Shown here: one piece after another, positions 24,252 to 35,453 of the stretch
Layout of the letters: each line of letters opens with the position of its first letter
How positions within the stretch are numbered: position 1 is the stretch's first letter
Origin: Pohlia nutans
Lineage: Eukaryota; Streptophyta; Bryopsida; Bryales; Mniaceae
Reading direction: 5' to 3'
DNA: 64,000 nucleotides
Assembly: GCA_022496805.1 (NCBI GenBank)
Contig: CM040087.1
Location: forward strand, 34,062,253 to 34,126,252
Notes under the pieces: model-generated
Told to the model about the DNA's origin: nothing
The model's database searches: none
The model's input: only the letters and a program-made list of their open reading frames with translations
Translations under genes and position numbers: made by a program

Positions 24252-26212
24252 TGCCGTTTGGATTGAAGAACGCCCCGCTTACCTACCAGCGCATCGTCAA
24301 CCAGATCTTCAAAGAGTACCTGGGCGACTTCATGAAGCTATTCCTAGACGATTTCAGTGTCTACAGCGACATCGACTCCCACCTACCGAAGCTCAGACTA
24401 GTCTTCGACCGATGTCGACAGTACGGGGTAAGCCTCAATCCAGAAAAATGTATATTCTATGTTCCTTCTGGTGTAATTTTGGGCTACACTGTAGCACGGG
24501 AAGGCAAGTTTCCGGATCCAAAGAAAATTCAGGCCCTAGTCGACATGCCATCACCGAAGGACGTCAAAGCCATTCAGACGTTCAACGGACTAGCCCAATT
24601 CAACCGATGCTTCATCAAAAATTATGCTGCCATCATGGAACCCATCACCAAGCTGACCAGGAAAGGCGAACCGTTCGACTAGACGCCGGCGTGCGAAGCA
24701 GCATACCAGACCATCAAGGATCGATACCAGACTGCACCAATCCTGATCGGAGTCGACTGGTCACTCGACTTCCACATACACACAGACGCATCCGACATAG
24801 CAGTCCGGGCGATGCTAGCACAGAACCCGACTGGCAACATCGACCAGCCGATAGCCTACGCTTCTCGACTACTCAACAAAGCAGAGAAGAACTATACAAC
24901 AACCGAGAAGGAAGCCCTCGCAATGGTGTACGCCATCAACAAATTCCGCCATTACCTCCTAGGTAATAAGTTCGTCTTCTATGTCGACCACCTGGCGCTC
25001 CAGTACTTGATCAACAAACCTCAGGTATCGGGTCGACTGGCACGCTGGCTACTACTGTTTCTTGAATTCGACTTCACTGTGGTTTATAAACCAGGCAAAA
25101 CACATGGAGTAGCCGACGCACTATCAAGAAATGAAGGGGCCGAGCCAGCCATAGGCATCCCCAACCAGACAGTCGACGCCCAACTTTTTTCCACCGAACC
25201 CGACTGGCTACACCCGATAGTCGACTACTTGACTACCGGGACTTTTCCAACCCACATGACGAAGGAGGCCCGCAAACGAATCGCTCACAAAGCCATTCCG
25301 TACCAAGTACTCGACGGACAACTGTACCGACTCGGCAAGGACCACCAGCTCCGACTAGTCCTGACTGGCAGTCAGCCTACAACAATCCTCCAAGAATTAC
25401 ACAAAGGCAACGCGGGAGGACATTTTTCTCATGACATTACTGTCCAAAAAATACTAGATGCAGGCTACTGGTGGCCGACTCTACACCAAGATGCTGTCCA
25501 GTACTGCCAGTCGTGTCATGAATGCCAGAAGACTGGAGGACTACCCAAAACAGTCTCCTTGAAGCTCGTCACCCAACTACCCGCAGAACCGTTTATGAAA
25601 TGGGGACTCGACTTCATAGGCCCCGTCAAGAAGAACCAACATACAGCCTATCGATACATTTTGGTGGCTACCGACTATGCCACCAAATGGGTCGAGGCTA
25701 GAGCTCTCCAAGGAAACACCGCCAGGGAGACCGCGCAGTTCCTGTACGAGGCAATTCTCACCCGGTTTGGATGTCCACTCCACCTAGTAAGTGACCAAGG
25801 TACCCATTTTATCAATAGCACGGTGTATACTCTCACCGAGCATTTCTTACTCCGACACACGACTTCAACGACATACTATCCGCAAGGCAACGGCCAAGCC
25901 GAGTCGACCAACAAGGTCATAGTCCGAATGCTCCAAAAGCTAGTCAACGAGAATAGAACCGACTGGGACTTACAGCTCCACCCGGTCCTGTTTGCTTACC
26001 GAACGGCATACAAAGTTAGCACAGGCCACACACCTTTCCAATTGGTGTATGGTCTGACGCCGTTGATGCCAACCGAATACATCATCCCGACCCAACGGTC
26101 GACATCGACTACCGACTTCACTCCCAGGCGAGTACTAGCAGCTCGAGCCGCCGAACTCGAGAAGTTAGACGAGACCCGACTGACAGCAGCCACCCACCAC
26201 GGCGCACAATAG
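24248..26212 (+). pseudogene. RT (rest), RNase H and integrase of the Gypsy element
   Basis: Continues pol in the shifted frame. RT active-site motif LFLDDFSVYSD is present. A TAG at 24680-24682 stands where Trp is usual, then RNase H follows (DASDI..., YVDHLALQYL, HGVADALSRN). Integrase has a zinc-binding H/CxxC part (CQSCHECQKTG) and the DDE residues in the contexts DFIGP, SDQGTHF and QAESTNK. The frame stops with TAG at 26210-26212, but the GPY/F-type tail (GDYVLWHP, KWFGPYRV, VNKLKPYR) continues in frame to 26619. The copy cannot make a full polyprotein without readthrough. Confidence 0.93.
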
Positions 26213-26619
26213 TGGAACCGAGCCCAGTGGGCCCACACCCAAGGTCAGTCGACTCGATACAATGTAGGCGACTACGTCCTATGGCACCCGAAAGGGAAAA
26301 ATGTCCATACCGGTAAACTTCGTAGCAAATGGTTCGGTCCATATCGTGTCCAGTATACCCTCCCCAACAACACTGTCCTCCTAGTCAGCATCCAACACTT
26401 TGACCCCGACCCGGTAGTAGTCAACGTCAACAAACTCAAACCCTACCGAGTTCTAGGCGAGCAACCTCCAACCAACTTGGCTAGCCCACTCACTAGCAAA
26501 TCAGAGATTAGGTCAACACTCGAACAGAACGAAGATGAGCCCAACCGACAGCAACTGACCCGACCCGACCTAGTTACCGTGGGTCGACTCGACAGGTCAA
26601 CCCGACCGGTCAAACCCTA
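26213..26619 (+). pseudogene. Integrase C-terminal GPY/F-like tail, cut off by a TAG
   Basis: In frame with the preceding integrase. It contains GDYVLWHP, SKWFGPYRVQYTL and NVNKLKPYR, the usual post-integrase module, and ends with a TAG at 26617-26619. Confidence 0.85.
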
Positions 26620-26703
26620 GAAGAGCCGCCATATTTATGGCTGCCGCCCTCACCTATCTTCTCAGTTTTGAATGCAAGGCCCATAGGGCAGGTATTTAGC
26701 ACC

Positions 26704-29553
26704 ATGGCCGCACCCCTTCTTCCTCCTCTTGCCTCCTCGCCATTAGCTTCCCCTCCACCCGACCCACAGGCCGCGCGCCTTCTATCTCCCATTTCTCACT
26801 CTCCTCCCTCCTTTCTTTCTCCTCCGGCCGACCGCCACTCCGCGGCCCTCGCCTTATGCATTCTTAGCAAACAATTTAGAGTATCACGAGTAGAACGGCG
26901 ACGAGTAGTCAAGCAACCCCGTAGCCCGACTGTGCGAGAGATAATCGAGAGTAGATTGAGTAGGAAACGACCACGCCCATCGCCGCTGCAACCGACTGTG
27001 TGCGAGCCGACTTCGGGACTATGCCGGCCTTTCTCTTGTCTTCTTGTGCGTAGATTTGCAGCCGATCGATCGATGGCGAAAGGCAAGTCGACTGATCGCG
27101 GCCAACGACGCCTTTTGTCCTCCGCACCACCGAGTTACGAAATTCCGATCCGCACTAGGGAGGGACTCTACAAAACCCTCGCCTTTCAATCGATGCGGCC
27201 GATGCGGGAATGGCGCGAGTACACCGCTGAACACACGACCGAGGCCGACTTCATCAAGGCGATCGGCGTTTCAGACTTTGTAGCACTCGACTGGGACAAC
27301 CCTCAACGCGCGCCACGCATGGAGCTGATTGAGGAGTTCGTCAACGCTGCGGTAGTCGACCTCCCCAACAAGTCGATCACCGCGCGAGTCCGCACACATA
27401 CAGTCACAGTCGACCCGACTGTGATTCACGAGGTTCTCAAACTGCCATTTGGCATTACTATCCAGCCAATCGACCCTGCGGAGTACCCACCGGGTCGGTT
27501 AGAAGAATATTCTGCAGCCGGCAGGACTGCCGAGGGCTACAGCATCTGCCACTGCAAACCCGAACACCACAGGCAACTGACGGCATTCATTCAAGGCCTC
27601 GGGTTCAAACGCAAGACGACCTACATCAACAAGGAAATGTTCGACGTACTATGCACAGTCGAGGCCCTCATCGACCGCGCCATGCAATGGGACTGGGCGA
27701 CATGGATGTTCAACTCGATCGCCATCGACATCAAGGCGATGCAGACCACGAAGACCACGATCTGCCCTTCAGCCGAGGTATTAGACTTCCTTCTCGAGTC
27801 TTATTTCCCTAGCACAAACGAAGAATATACACACCAAACAGTCGCCCAGCAGAACACCAAAGACCGACGTCGACAGTCGGAGAACTCGGAAAACAACTCC
27901 CGAGGACCCGACTACATCGTGTTCCAAGGCGGGCTGGGAGCCGACCGCACCTCGAAGGACCATGTTCGGCCGCCCCGACCAGTCGACCAGGGCCAAACAT
28001 CGACTGCTCGACCCCCTAGTCGACAAACTACACCCGACCCAGTAGCACCGACAGCCACTACCGGGAGCCAACCGACCACAGAACGAAGAGAGACGCACTC
28101 CTCACTCGCACGCAAGCGGGACTAGGAGCGACTAGAGAAACGTGCCAAACAAGGTAAACTCACACCCTTGAGTCAGTTTGTACCTCGACACGTCGACCTG
28201 ACTTCATCCGACAGTGAGGCCCAGTCGACTCCACCACCAACGCCAAAAGAGACTCCCATCCCCGACACACCTCCGCCTTCTCTATCCGACTTCGCTCCGC
28301 TCAACCTCGAAGCAGCATATGGAGCGGCACCAACCGGCGAATTTCGCCGGCCACCACCCGTCTCCCCCACGACTCGACCGCCGCCATCACCTGGGGTCAA
28401 TCGACCCGCACCCGACTCACCAACATCACGAGCTACGACACTAGCAATGCATTGGCGCCAGCGCTTGGAGGACGTCCAAGGAGCAGTAGGTCGACTCGAG
28501 GATGTAGGCTCCCGAGTGAACCTCCTCTTGTTCGAGGCGGTTCAAGCAAAAACCACACTTCAAGCCGAGCTCGACCGCCACCGATTGGAGAGTAGTCGAC
28601 TGACCAAGGACTCCACAACATACAAGCAACAAGTCGACAACCTCACCATCGAACTGGCAAGACTTCGTACTACTCTCACCACCATCACAGAGGCGAAGAA
28701 TCAGACCGACAACAGATTGATCCAACTAGAAGCCGACCTCCACAGCAGTCGACAGCAGGAACAGAAACACCAGAGCGAGCTCGTGGTAGCACAAAACGAA
28801 CTTGAAGCGGCACAAACCGAGGTAGCAACAACCCAGCTCAGTCTTCAGCAAGCTCGGAAGGAGATAGTCGACTCCAATAACCGACTCGACCTACTACTCC
28901 AGGACAACGAGGAAAAGTCCCGCCAATTTGCAAGTCGGGAGCTGCAGTTACACAAGCTTCGAGCGCGCAAGTACCGACTCCGACTCAAGGCAAGAAATCG
29001 TATCAAGGTTCTCAAGCACACCCTCAGCACCGACCGCAACCAACTCAACATGTACCGCAGGCAACTCGACCAACTTCAGCTCGACCACCCAGACTTGGAG
29101 ATTCCAGCAGTCGACGAAGACGAAGAGGAGGATACGAGCCACCTTGAACCCGACCATTCGCTCTGGGAGAACCAGTCGACTGACGAAGACGAGGTCTTGA
29201 CTACCGACGTCAAGTTAAGTGAGGACGAAGACGAAGACGACAGCGAGTCGACCAATGGAGACGAAGACCGCGATCAGCAACAACAAGTCCTGCAGCCACC
29301 GCAAGCCAACATTCAAGACACGGTGCAACACCAGCCAGCCACTCCACACCCTCCTTCTCCACAGCAACAGCAGGATCAGCAGACCCTAGCACCCGACCAG
29401 ATGATGACAGCACCGACACCATCGGTCGACAACACCTCAGTCGACTTACCGGTCATCTCTTCACCACACTCTCTGGGGTTCGACTTCTCAGGAATGCCTC
29501 CTGATATCCGCTCGCCAGGCATGACCCAGGACTCTAGCGACATCCACGACTGA
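26704..29553 (+). pseudogene. Extra ORF between integrase and 3' LTR, broken by one TAG
   Basis: A single frame of about 950 codons with a TAG at 28123-28125. I chose ATG 26704 because of its context (accATGg); 27073 is an alternative. After a Pro/Ser-rich basic leader there is a globular region of about 230 residues (GLYKTLAFQSMRPMREWREY, DRAMQWDWATWMFNSI, SAEVLDFLLESYF), then a Pro-rich acidic linker, a long coiled coil (about 28450-29080) and an acidic Gln/Pro-rich tail ending in TGA. It has no recognisable envelope features: no signal peptide or membrane helix. Tat-lineage and some other plant Gypsy elements carry additional ORFs here, whose function is not known to me. It resembles the minus-strand ORF at 12524-14815 in plan. 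Confidence 0.75.
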
Positions 29554-29684
29554 TGACTCGACCTCAGCTGGGTCGATTACTTGACCGCGGGTAATTTTGT
29601 CATTCCTCGTGAACAAATTTACCTAGTCACCGACCGGGATAGTCTAAAGTCCACAGGAGTGTACTTAGCTCAGAGGTAGGGTAA
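29554..29684 (+). other. 3' untranslated part and probable polypurine tract
   Basis: The purine-rich stretch agaggtagggtaa (about 29672-29684) directly abuts the 3' LTR, the place of the plus-strand primer. It is imperfect. Confidence 0.5.
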
Positions 29685-30227
29685 TGTTAACCGAATATTA
29701 GTTGATATTCCCTTAGGCTAAGAGTAGGCTAGTCTATACCCGGCAGGAATAGACCCAGCAGGAGACACGTGGCAGTACAGGCTAGTACAGACTGGTCGAC
29801 CCGACTTTTCCGGTCGACCAGTCTGACACACTGTCAGACTAGTCTCCTATATGTACCTTCACTCTCTTCGAGAGAGTTGTTGCTATACCATTTGTACATC
29901 TTTTTGGCAGCCTCATTTGTACTACATTCTTGTCTTAAACTCTTCTTGTGCGCACTAGTATGTTAGACTACTGCTGTCAGACTACTGCTGTTTCCTGCTC
30001 TTGAATCATTCCTGGTGGTTGTATCTTGGATCGTTGCAGTAGTCTGTGGGTATACAGGAATCGACTTACTAGCATACTGGTGCTTTTTCTTAGCCGACCG
30101 TTCATTCTTCCTAGTAGGAACCTCTTACTACTCCTCTCAATCTTTAGAAACTAGTCTAGAGTGGGATAGTCTTGGGCGGAGTAGCTTCATTCGGTTAAGA
30201 TCGGTTCCTAGAAAACTCCCCTTAACA
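29685..30227 (+). repeat. 3' LTR
   Basis: 543 bp, same ends as the 5' LTR and the same internal stem (29788-29801 with 29812-29825). Most differences from the 5' LTR cluster in its last third. Confidence 0.96.
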
Positions 30228-30254
30228 GCGGTCGAGAAGGTTGGCAATGTGTAG
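30228..30254 (+). CDS. Right target-site copy and orphaned 3' end of the Transposase_24-like gene
   Basis: GCGGT at 30228-30232 is the second target copy. From 30233 the original frame runs EKVGNV and stops at TAG 30252-30254, in phase with 19335. These are the last codons of the gene before the insertion. Confidence 0.85.
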   Translation, partial: AVEKVGNV

Positions 30255-30509
30255 TTGCACATAAGGTTTGCACTTGCATTTTGGAAATACTGTTCAGAAC
30301 TAAACCGTCACGGTGGGCAATGTAATGTACAGTATGCAATGTCATAGGACCCTAAACATTGTCCTTCACAATATACAAAGACATAGAATACCATTCGTCC
30401 CTAAACATGCTATCATTTCACAAGTGTAGGTAGGCACCTCAACAAGAGCGGAGGCGGCCAAGAAGAAATGACGAAGACGTTTCTGGAGGTGGGTGGGTGA
30501 GTGCACCTA

Positions 30510-30805
30510 AACCGGACGAGGATAGTGTGCGCGCGGGGAGCGGGGAGCGGTGAGCAGCGAGCGGAGAAATGTGGGATTACGAGCAAGAATTTCAGGTCAA
30601 CCATGGTCAACGTTACTATAATTAGCAATTATTCGAATATTCGGTTGTATTTAGTAGGTTTTTCGACCTATGACCGTGGAACATTTGGTACCTATTACCG
30701 TGGTTTAGGGTTAGTGGTTTAGGGATAAAGGCACATTAAAGGCACACTCTGTCTTTATAACCGTGGTAATTAGACTCAAATCCGCGGTTTAGATAGAAAG
30801 AGATT
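30510..30805 (-). repeat. Right terminal/subterminal repeat of the TIR transposon
   Basis: Read on the minus strand it gives, in order, accacggttata, accacggtaataggt, ccacggtcataggtcg, gaaattctt and then gctcgctgctcaccgctcc. This is the same order as 16075-16260 and 62285-62490. It lies in the opposite orientation to the left copy, as expected of inverted termini. Confidence 0.55.
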
Positions 30806-31054
30806 GTTATTTCAAATTCTTATTGGGGGCCAATCCACTCGTTTGGGCATAATTATTTGAAATGCATAGCAAGTTTAGCGTTTAGACCAGATTGGGTACA
30901 AGATAGAAAAAATACCAGAGTTTAGGGTTTAGGGTTTCGTAAATAATACAACACGATTTTCAAATCTGCAGTAGTGGCCCTTTTAGTCTCACTACAATTT
31001 CATTGATTTGGAGAGTGAACATGTCAACAATGGAACCAACAACATTTTAGTATC
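30806..31054. other. 3' flank of the MULE gene
   Basis: AT-rich sequence with a threefold telomere-like run (tttagggtttagggttt, about 30922-30939) and the 28-nt element at 30970-30997. No ORF is seen. Confidence 0.5.
30970..30997 (-). promoter_or_regulatory. 28-nt element 3' of the MULE gene
   Basis: Exact reverse complement of 10961-10988. It lies about 57 nt after the MULE stop on the minus strand. Confidence 0.6.
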
Positions 31055-34000
31055 CTATGATGTTGGATGAGTCAACAATCCGCTCTCAAGAACTAGCTTA
31101 ACTTCGTTGAAGCTAAGAGTGGGTGCATGTATGAAGGCATCTACATCAGCATCAAACCCACAAACGACCGTGAAGACAAAATAGAGATGTTTGCAGTGAG
31201 CCCATTGGTTGCGTCCTCTTTTTGCCTTGATCACCATCTCCTTGAAATAAGGGCAGGAGCAGTCTGGAAACTGGGAAACTGTGAGAAGGTACTGTTGATT
31301 TGTCGGAGGCGTGCCTGAATCCAACGTGACGATGCAACCCAGGGCAGGGACTGGAACCATGTCCACCTTCCTTATGCAACCCTTGAATGCTGCAGCGCTA
31401 GCACAGTTGTTGGCTTGCTTGATGGATGGGCTCTTCTTGTTGCGGCGGACATTCTTGCCATGACGTCGCTTGGGAACTTCAGCAGGGAAAGTTGGAGTTA
31501 CATATGTGGACAAGTCGACGGGGAGAGGGTGGTCTTGGAAGAGCCTTTGCGGCGATATGACCTCGCGCTGTGGAAGTCGAAAGCCGGCGTTTTCTAGGGC
31601 AAGTATCTCCTTGCGTGTTAGGTTAGTACCGTTCTTGACGGGCCAGATGTTGGGGACCTCAGGGCGGGACATAACCCACTTTCTGCGGGTTCCTTTGACA
31701 CACCTCTCGATGTCGTCGTTGCAAAAGAAGAATTGCATGCGCTCCTTGCGATTCTTCTTGTAGTTGTCCATCATGCCCGTGTACGTAGGAGCAACGGTAG
31801 ATTTCCCGTCTTGTATGATTCGAGCGATGCACTTCTTCTTAGTCACAGCCTGCTGCGCGAAACAAGCCTTCGCACATGGGGCTTTCAGCCTAGCTATGTG
31901 CCACTGACTCTCGTCGCAAGCCGATTCTTGCACGGAAGTAACGTAGTGTACAGTTGCTGCTGGGGTTGCATCCTGAACCTGCACTGGTACATCAGACTTC
32001 TCTAGTTCTTGTGGAGAGACTGACAGCTCTACAGGAGAAGCATTTAGGTTTAGGGCGTTGTTCCTTGCACCCCTCGTCTGGACTCTTGGACGAGAGATGC
32101 TGATCTTGTCAGGTCTGTGAGAGTCATACTCCGAACCGATGGGAACGTCTGCTTTCCGCTTCAACGACAGGAAGACTTCTTCTCCTTCGAGTTGAGGCAT
32201 TTGAGTGCAAAACTCCTCCGCTCCAGGCATCTTTGCTAATGCATCGTGTAGGGATTTCGGTTTCCCCGTGCGCTCAGCAGACTTCTGTGCAATCCGGAGT
32301 TTCAGTTCTTCTTTGGTAGGGCCAGTTCCACCTCTATCCCCCTTGAGGTATTAGTAGTACGCGACGCTCTGCATGAAGGATCGGACAAAGTCATCCACAG
32401 TAGCGACAAACAGGTCTGACCCTCGATCACCAGATTGTTGTTTCCATTTGTTGTGGATACTTTCGGCTAAGTTGCAAGAGGGCATTTCCGCCAACTCGTC
32501 CTCGGTGAGGTCCTGGAATATAGAAAGCAATGCACATTTAGAGTTTGTAGTTGTATAGAGGAGAACAAGCAATGGCATGGACTTAGGGTTTTCAATATAG
32601 GGTTTAGAAGCTTACAAGTTGCATGAAGCTTCCCCACTGGCGGTATCGAAAATGCCAGAAGGCTAGCCATAGGTCGAGACGCCTCAATCCATCTTCAGTA
32701 GTAGCTCCGGAGGAGTACCACCAAGCTCGGATACTAAGATAGCCGGAATCTGCCTCCGCTTGCGTCGAGGCGTTTTTGTATTGCTTGCAGAGCATGCAAT
32801 GTTGGTCTTGGAGGTCAGCTCTGATGTCAGCCTTAGTGTGCTTCTCCAAAGACTGCACCCAATGGAAGAGACATGCTCGCTCTTTATTAGGTATTGGCGT
32901 TGAAGCATCTCCACTCCCGTACACAATGCGTACAGCATTCCAGTTTGCTTGCGCGCTGTCTGCCATGAAGCCCTTGAAGTTTGGATCGTGAAGTCCATGG
33001 CGAGCGACGACGGCATTGAGATTCTTCCAAACGACCATTTGAGCTGCGACGTCTTCCGACTGCATATCGCACAACGCAATGGTCATAACACGGCAATAAG
33101 TGGGGTCGTAAACATGGCAACCCATAGTTGTCCACTGTTTCACCCTCTTCACATGATCGAACATGAGCCATGCGTTCTGCAGGTCTCCACTAGGCTGCAT
33201 TCGCTTCACAAGGTCAACTCCGCTACCGGGACCAATCTCTAACATTTTGAAGACGAAGACCTTATCCGACTCCGATCCTTGACCAGGGAACTTGTTCTCC
33301 TGGACAAATGGCCAGTTGCTGGAGCCGCGAAGCTTGGTGATGCTATCCATGATACCGAACCTTCGGAAGTACTTGAAGCCCGTCACCTTGTTGCGAATGT
33401 TGGGGGAGGTCAACTCCTTGCATCTGTCAAAGAGCGGCAAGAGGTCATCGAGTTCAAGAGTATTTGATTTCGCACCTTCGGCTGCCACAAGCATATCCCC
33501 TATCATCTCCTTTGTTGCCTCTAGGACAATGGCAGAGTTGGTTGCAGAAGGAGTTCGGTGCACGTGCTCCTCCACCAAACTCTCGCCTTTGGCAATATCG
33601 TTTCGGTAAGCCCCGACCTTGACAGGGTGGTCGTGAGTTCCAAAATGAACACAAGCTCGAGTCATACTGTTTTTACCTAGGACGTAATATATTTTTGCAT
33701 CGCAGGTTGCAAGACAGGAGGGAGGAACTTTACAACATTTGCAAACAAGGGTGGAGCCTTTGGGAGGATTAGTTCCCACGTCAAAAACAAATGAGGATAC
33801 GCCATCCCATTCAGTTTCGTTAACAGCACTCGTGCGGTGAACGCGGGTTAGAAAATCGCAGTTGACATTTTCACACCGTAAATGACCACAGCAATAGGAG
33901 GTACGGAAGATCATCCCAAAATCATTGACAATGTTGGACGTGTGAGTACGAGTCCACACATGCCCATCATAGTGTTTGTCCATGCCACGGAGTTGCTTCG

Positions 34001-34688
34001 CTCTGTTAGATCCTGAAGAGGATCCCAAGGGAGGGAACTCAAAGATGACATCGCCATTGTACTGGGGTGGCAAGAACTCGACTCGTTTGACAGAGGTAGA
34101 GTTGTAGTCAAATTTTTTGAATATATTCCTAGAACCCTTCCTAGCACATAGCAATTTCAGGCACTCTACGACACTTTGTTTTGGTGATAGAGAAGACGGT
34201 GTAGGCTGCTTACTAGTGGATGGAAAACTGCCTGCAGAAGTTTGTGGATTAGGCTGAGAAGGAGGAAGGTGGGGATCGTGTTCTACATTCTCTGGGACGT
34301 CATCATCACTAAGTTCATAGATCGTATCTAAACCTGGCTCAATTTTCACTCGGCCTGGCATGGTGGTTTGCACAGTGCAAGTGGATGACTCCCTTGGAGT
34401 CAAGAGTTCGGTAGATGCACCCATAAGGCAATCTGATAGACCGTAAGCTCTATACCTACCTGCCTTAAGCAACCACACTCTTCCATCTTCAGTAGTGGTT
34501 GGGAGCTGCCTATCGGTGTGCGTAAGTAGACCAGACTCTGCATCGAATACCTCTTCATCAACGTGCACAGTTGCTGCAAGAAACTGAAACGTTAAACTAA
34601 GACTGAAAGCTGAAACGACTGCTACTCCGTTGTCCCCTAGCGGGAAGGAAGTAGGGACGCCTGCTCCTTCGACACGAACGAGTGCCAT
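31055..34688 (-). pseudogene. MULE-type transposase with SWIM zinc finger
   Basis: Two exons, 34688-32616 and 32512-31055, with a GT-AG intron and matching phase (1177 codons). Exon 1 has an acidic leader, a Cys/His-rich DNA-binding region (CCGHLRCENVNC, CKCCKVPPSC, HFGTHDHPVKVG; FLYWCH/GCM1-like) and the MULE core: ...YDPTYCRVMTIALCDMQ (first Asp region), FKGFMADSAQANWNAVR (second Asp) and ACLFHWVQSLEKH. Exon 2 starts DLTEDELAEMPSCNLAESIHNKW and later has the SWIM finger CSC...HCKH. The frame is interrupted by a TAA at 32353-32351 (after VAYY), with clear coding on both sides, so this copy is probably defective or a base was miscalled. No terminal inverted repeats were found near it. Confidence 0.85.
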
Positions 34689-35180
34689 GCTCTACTCTTG
34701 GGGAAGTGTAAATTCAAGACATTCAATGCAATCCGGAATAAGAGTGAGCATTTGGGAGATGAACGCTTAACTCTAGATGTGTGTTTCTGGATCCCTGAAC
34801 CCTAAATCAAGTTGAATGTATTTCTACAGAGATACAATTTTAGGGTGCAGCTATTGCCTTTGGAAAACCACTGGGAATGGAAGTAGCCGTCTCAACATTG
34901 ACAGATATCTAAAAAGTTTTGCATAGATGTTGCACGATGACCATCATGGCAAGTTGACAGAAGAGTCAGGTATCAAGATTAGACTATCTTAATGCAATAA
35001 TGATGTTGACCTCATACTTGGCGGCTGATTGATTTGAATTCTCATTGTCAGACTGGTTTGACGGCCGCCAAGCTGTTTGTCAGCTGCATTCTATCAAAAG
35101 AAATCATTCGAAATAGAAGTCATAACTTGCTAGAGCAGGTTCAAAGCTGTTAACTGCTTGAACGATGAGAGTTCTTCAGT
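34689..35180. promoter_or_regulatory. Shared divergent upstream region of the MULE and PM2
   Basis: 492 bp separate the MULE ATG (minus) from the first proposed PM2 ATG (plus). No TATA box or repeat stands out. If both models hold, it is a bidirectional promoter interval. Confidence 0.35.
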
Positions 35181-35453
35181 ATGCCTAGAGGAGGCCAGAA
35201 GAGAAGACAGAAGAGTAGTCTCAGGTTTAGTAGTAGAAAGCAATTCATGCGAAGCAGGATGAAGTTGAGGAGTGGAAGTACTCAGGAACCTGCAGAGGTG
35301 GACACGCAAAGAGTTTTGGATTATGGCAACATTGTCTCTGAGCGGGAGTTGGAGTCGATTCAAGAGACAGAGTATGAGACGCCCAGGCAGAGCAAACAAC
35401 CAGAAATTTGTGAGGAGGGAAGTGATTCCGATGAAGAGTCGCAAGATGTCGAG
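35181..35453 (+). CDS. Proposed first coding exon of PM2
   Basis: 91 codons from ATG 35181: a strongly basic start (MPRGGQKRRQKSS, RSRMKLRSG), then an acidic end (EEGSDSDEESQDVE). A GAG|GTAATC donor at 35454 leaves phase 0, which fits the acceptor TTTCACAG at 36229. It could instead be an independent 112-codon ORF ending at 35519. The link to PM2 rests on phase and on the shared acidic character. Confidence 0.45.

Larger units (their letters stand above)
19336..30227 (+). mobile_element. Ty3/Gypsy LTR retrotransposon with extra 3' ORF, degenerate
   Basis: A 10.9-kb element bounded by 544- and 543-bp LTRs beginning TGTTAA and ending TTAACA, with a 5-bp duplication GCGGT. Internal order is leader, gag, protease, reverse transcriptase, RNase H, integrase, then a further same-strand ORF, which fits Ty3/Gypsy (Metaviridae). 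The LTRs differ by about a dozen positions by eye, so the insertion is fairly old. The coding part has one frameshift near 24126-24134 and TAG codons at 24680, 26210 and 28123. The whole element is saturated with CGAC and GTCGAC. It sits in the last exon of the Transposase_24-like gene. Confidence 0.96.

Noticed and set aside
26796..29422. Several minus-strand ORFs of 60-105 codons
   Set aside because: They are shadows of the plus-strand extra ORF.
29769..30254. Two ORFs of 65 and 79 codons in the 3' LTR
   Set aside because: LTR sequence; the first is duplicated in the 5' LTR and the second ends in the orphaned host codons.
10961..30997. The two 28-nt copies as terminal inverted repeats of one 20-kb transposon
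   Set aside because: The interval spans unrelated units and excludes the bodies of both adjacent genes. The 3'-flank position relative to each gene is a better description; no target duplication was found.
7224..32353. Variant genetic code with TAG/TAA read as glutamine, as in some ulvophyte algae
   Set aside because: The 1301-codon gag-pol frame has many CAA/CAG and no TAA/TAG, and several ORFs end naturally at TAG. Isolated nonsense mutations explain the data better.
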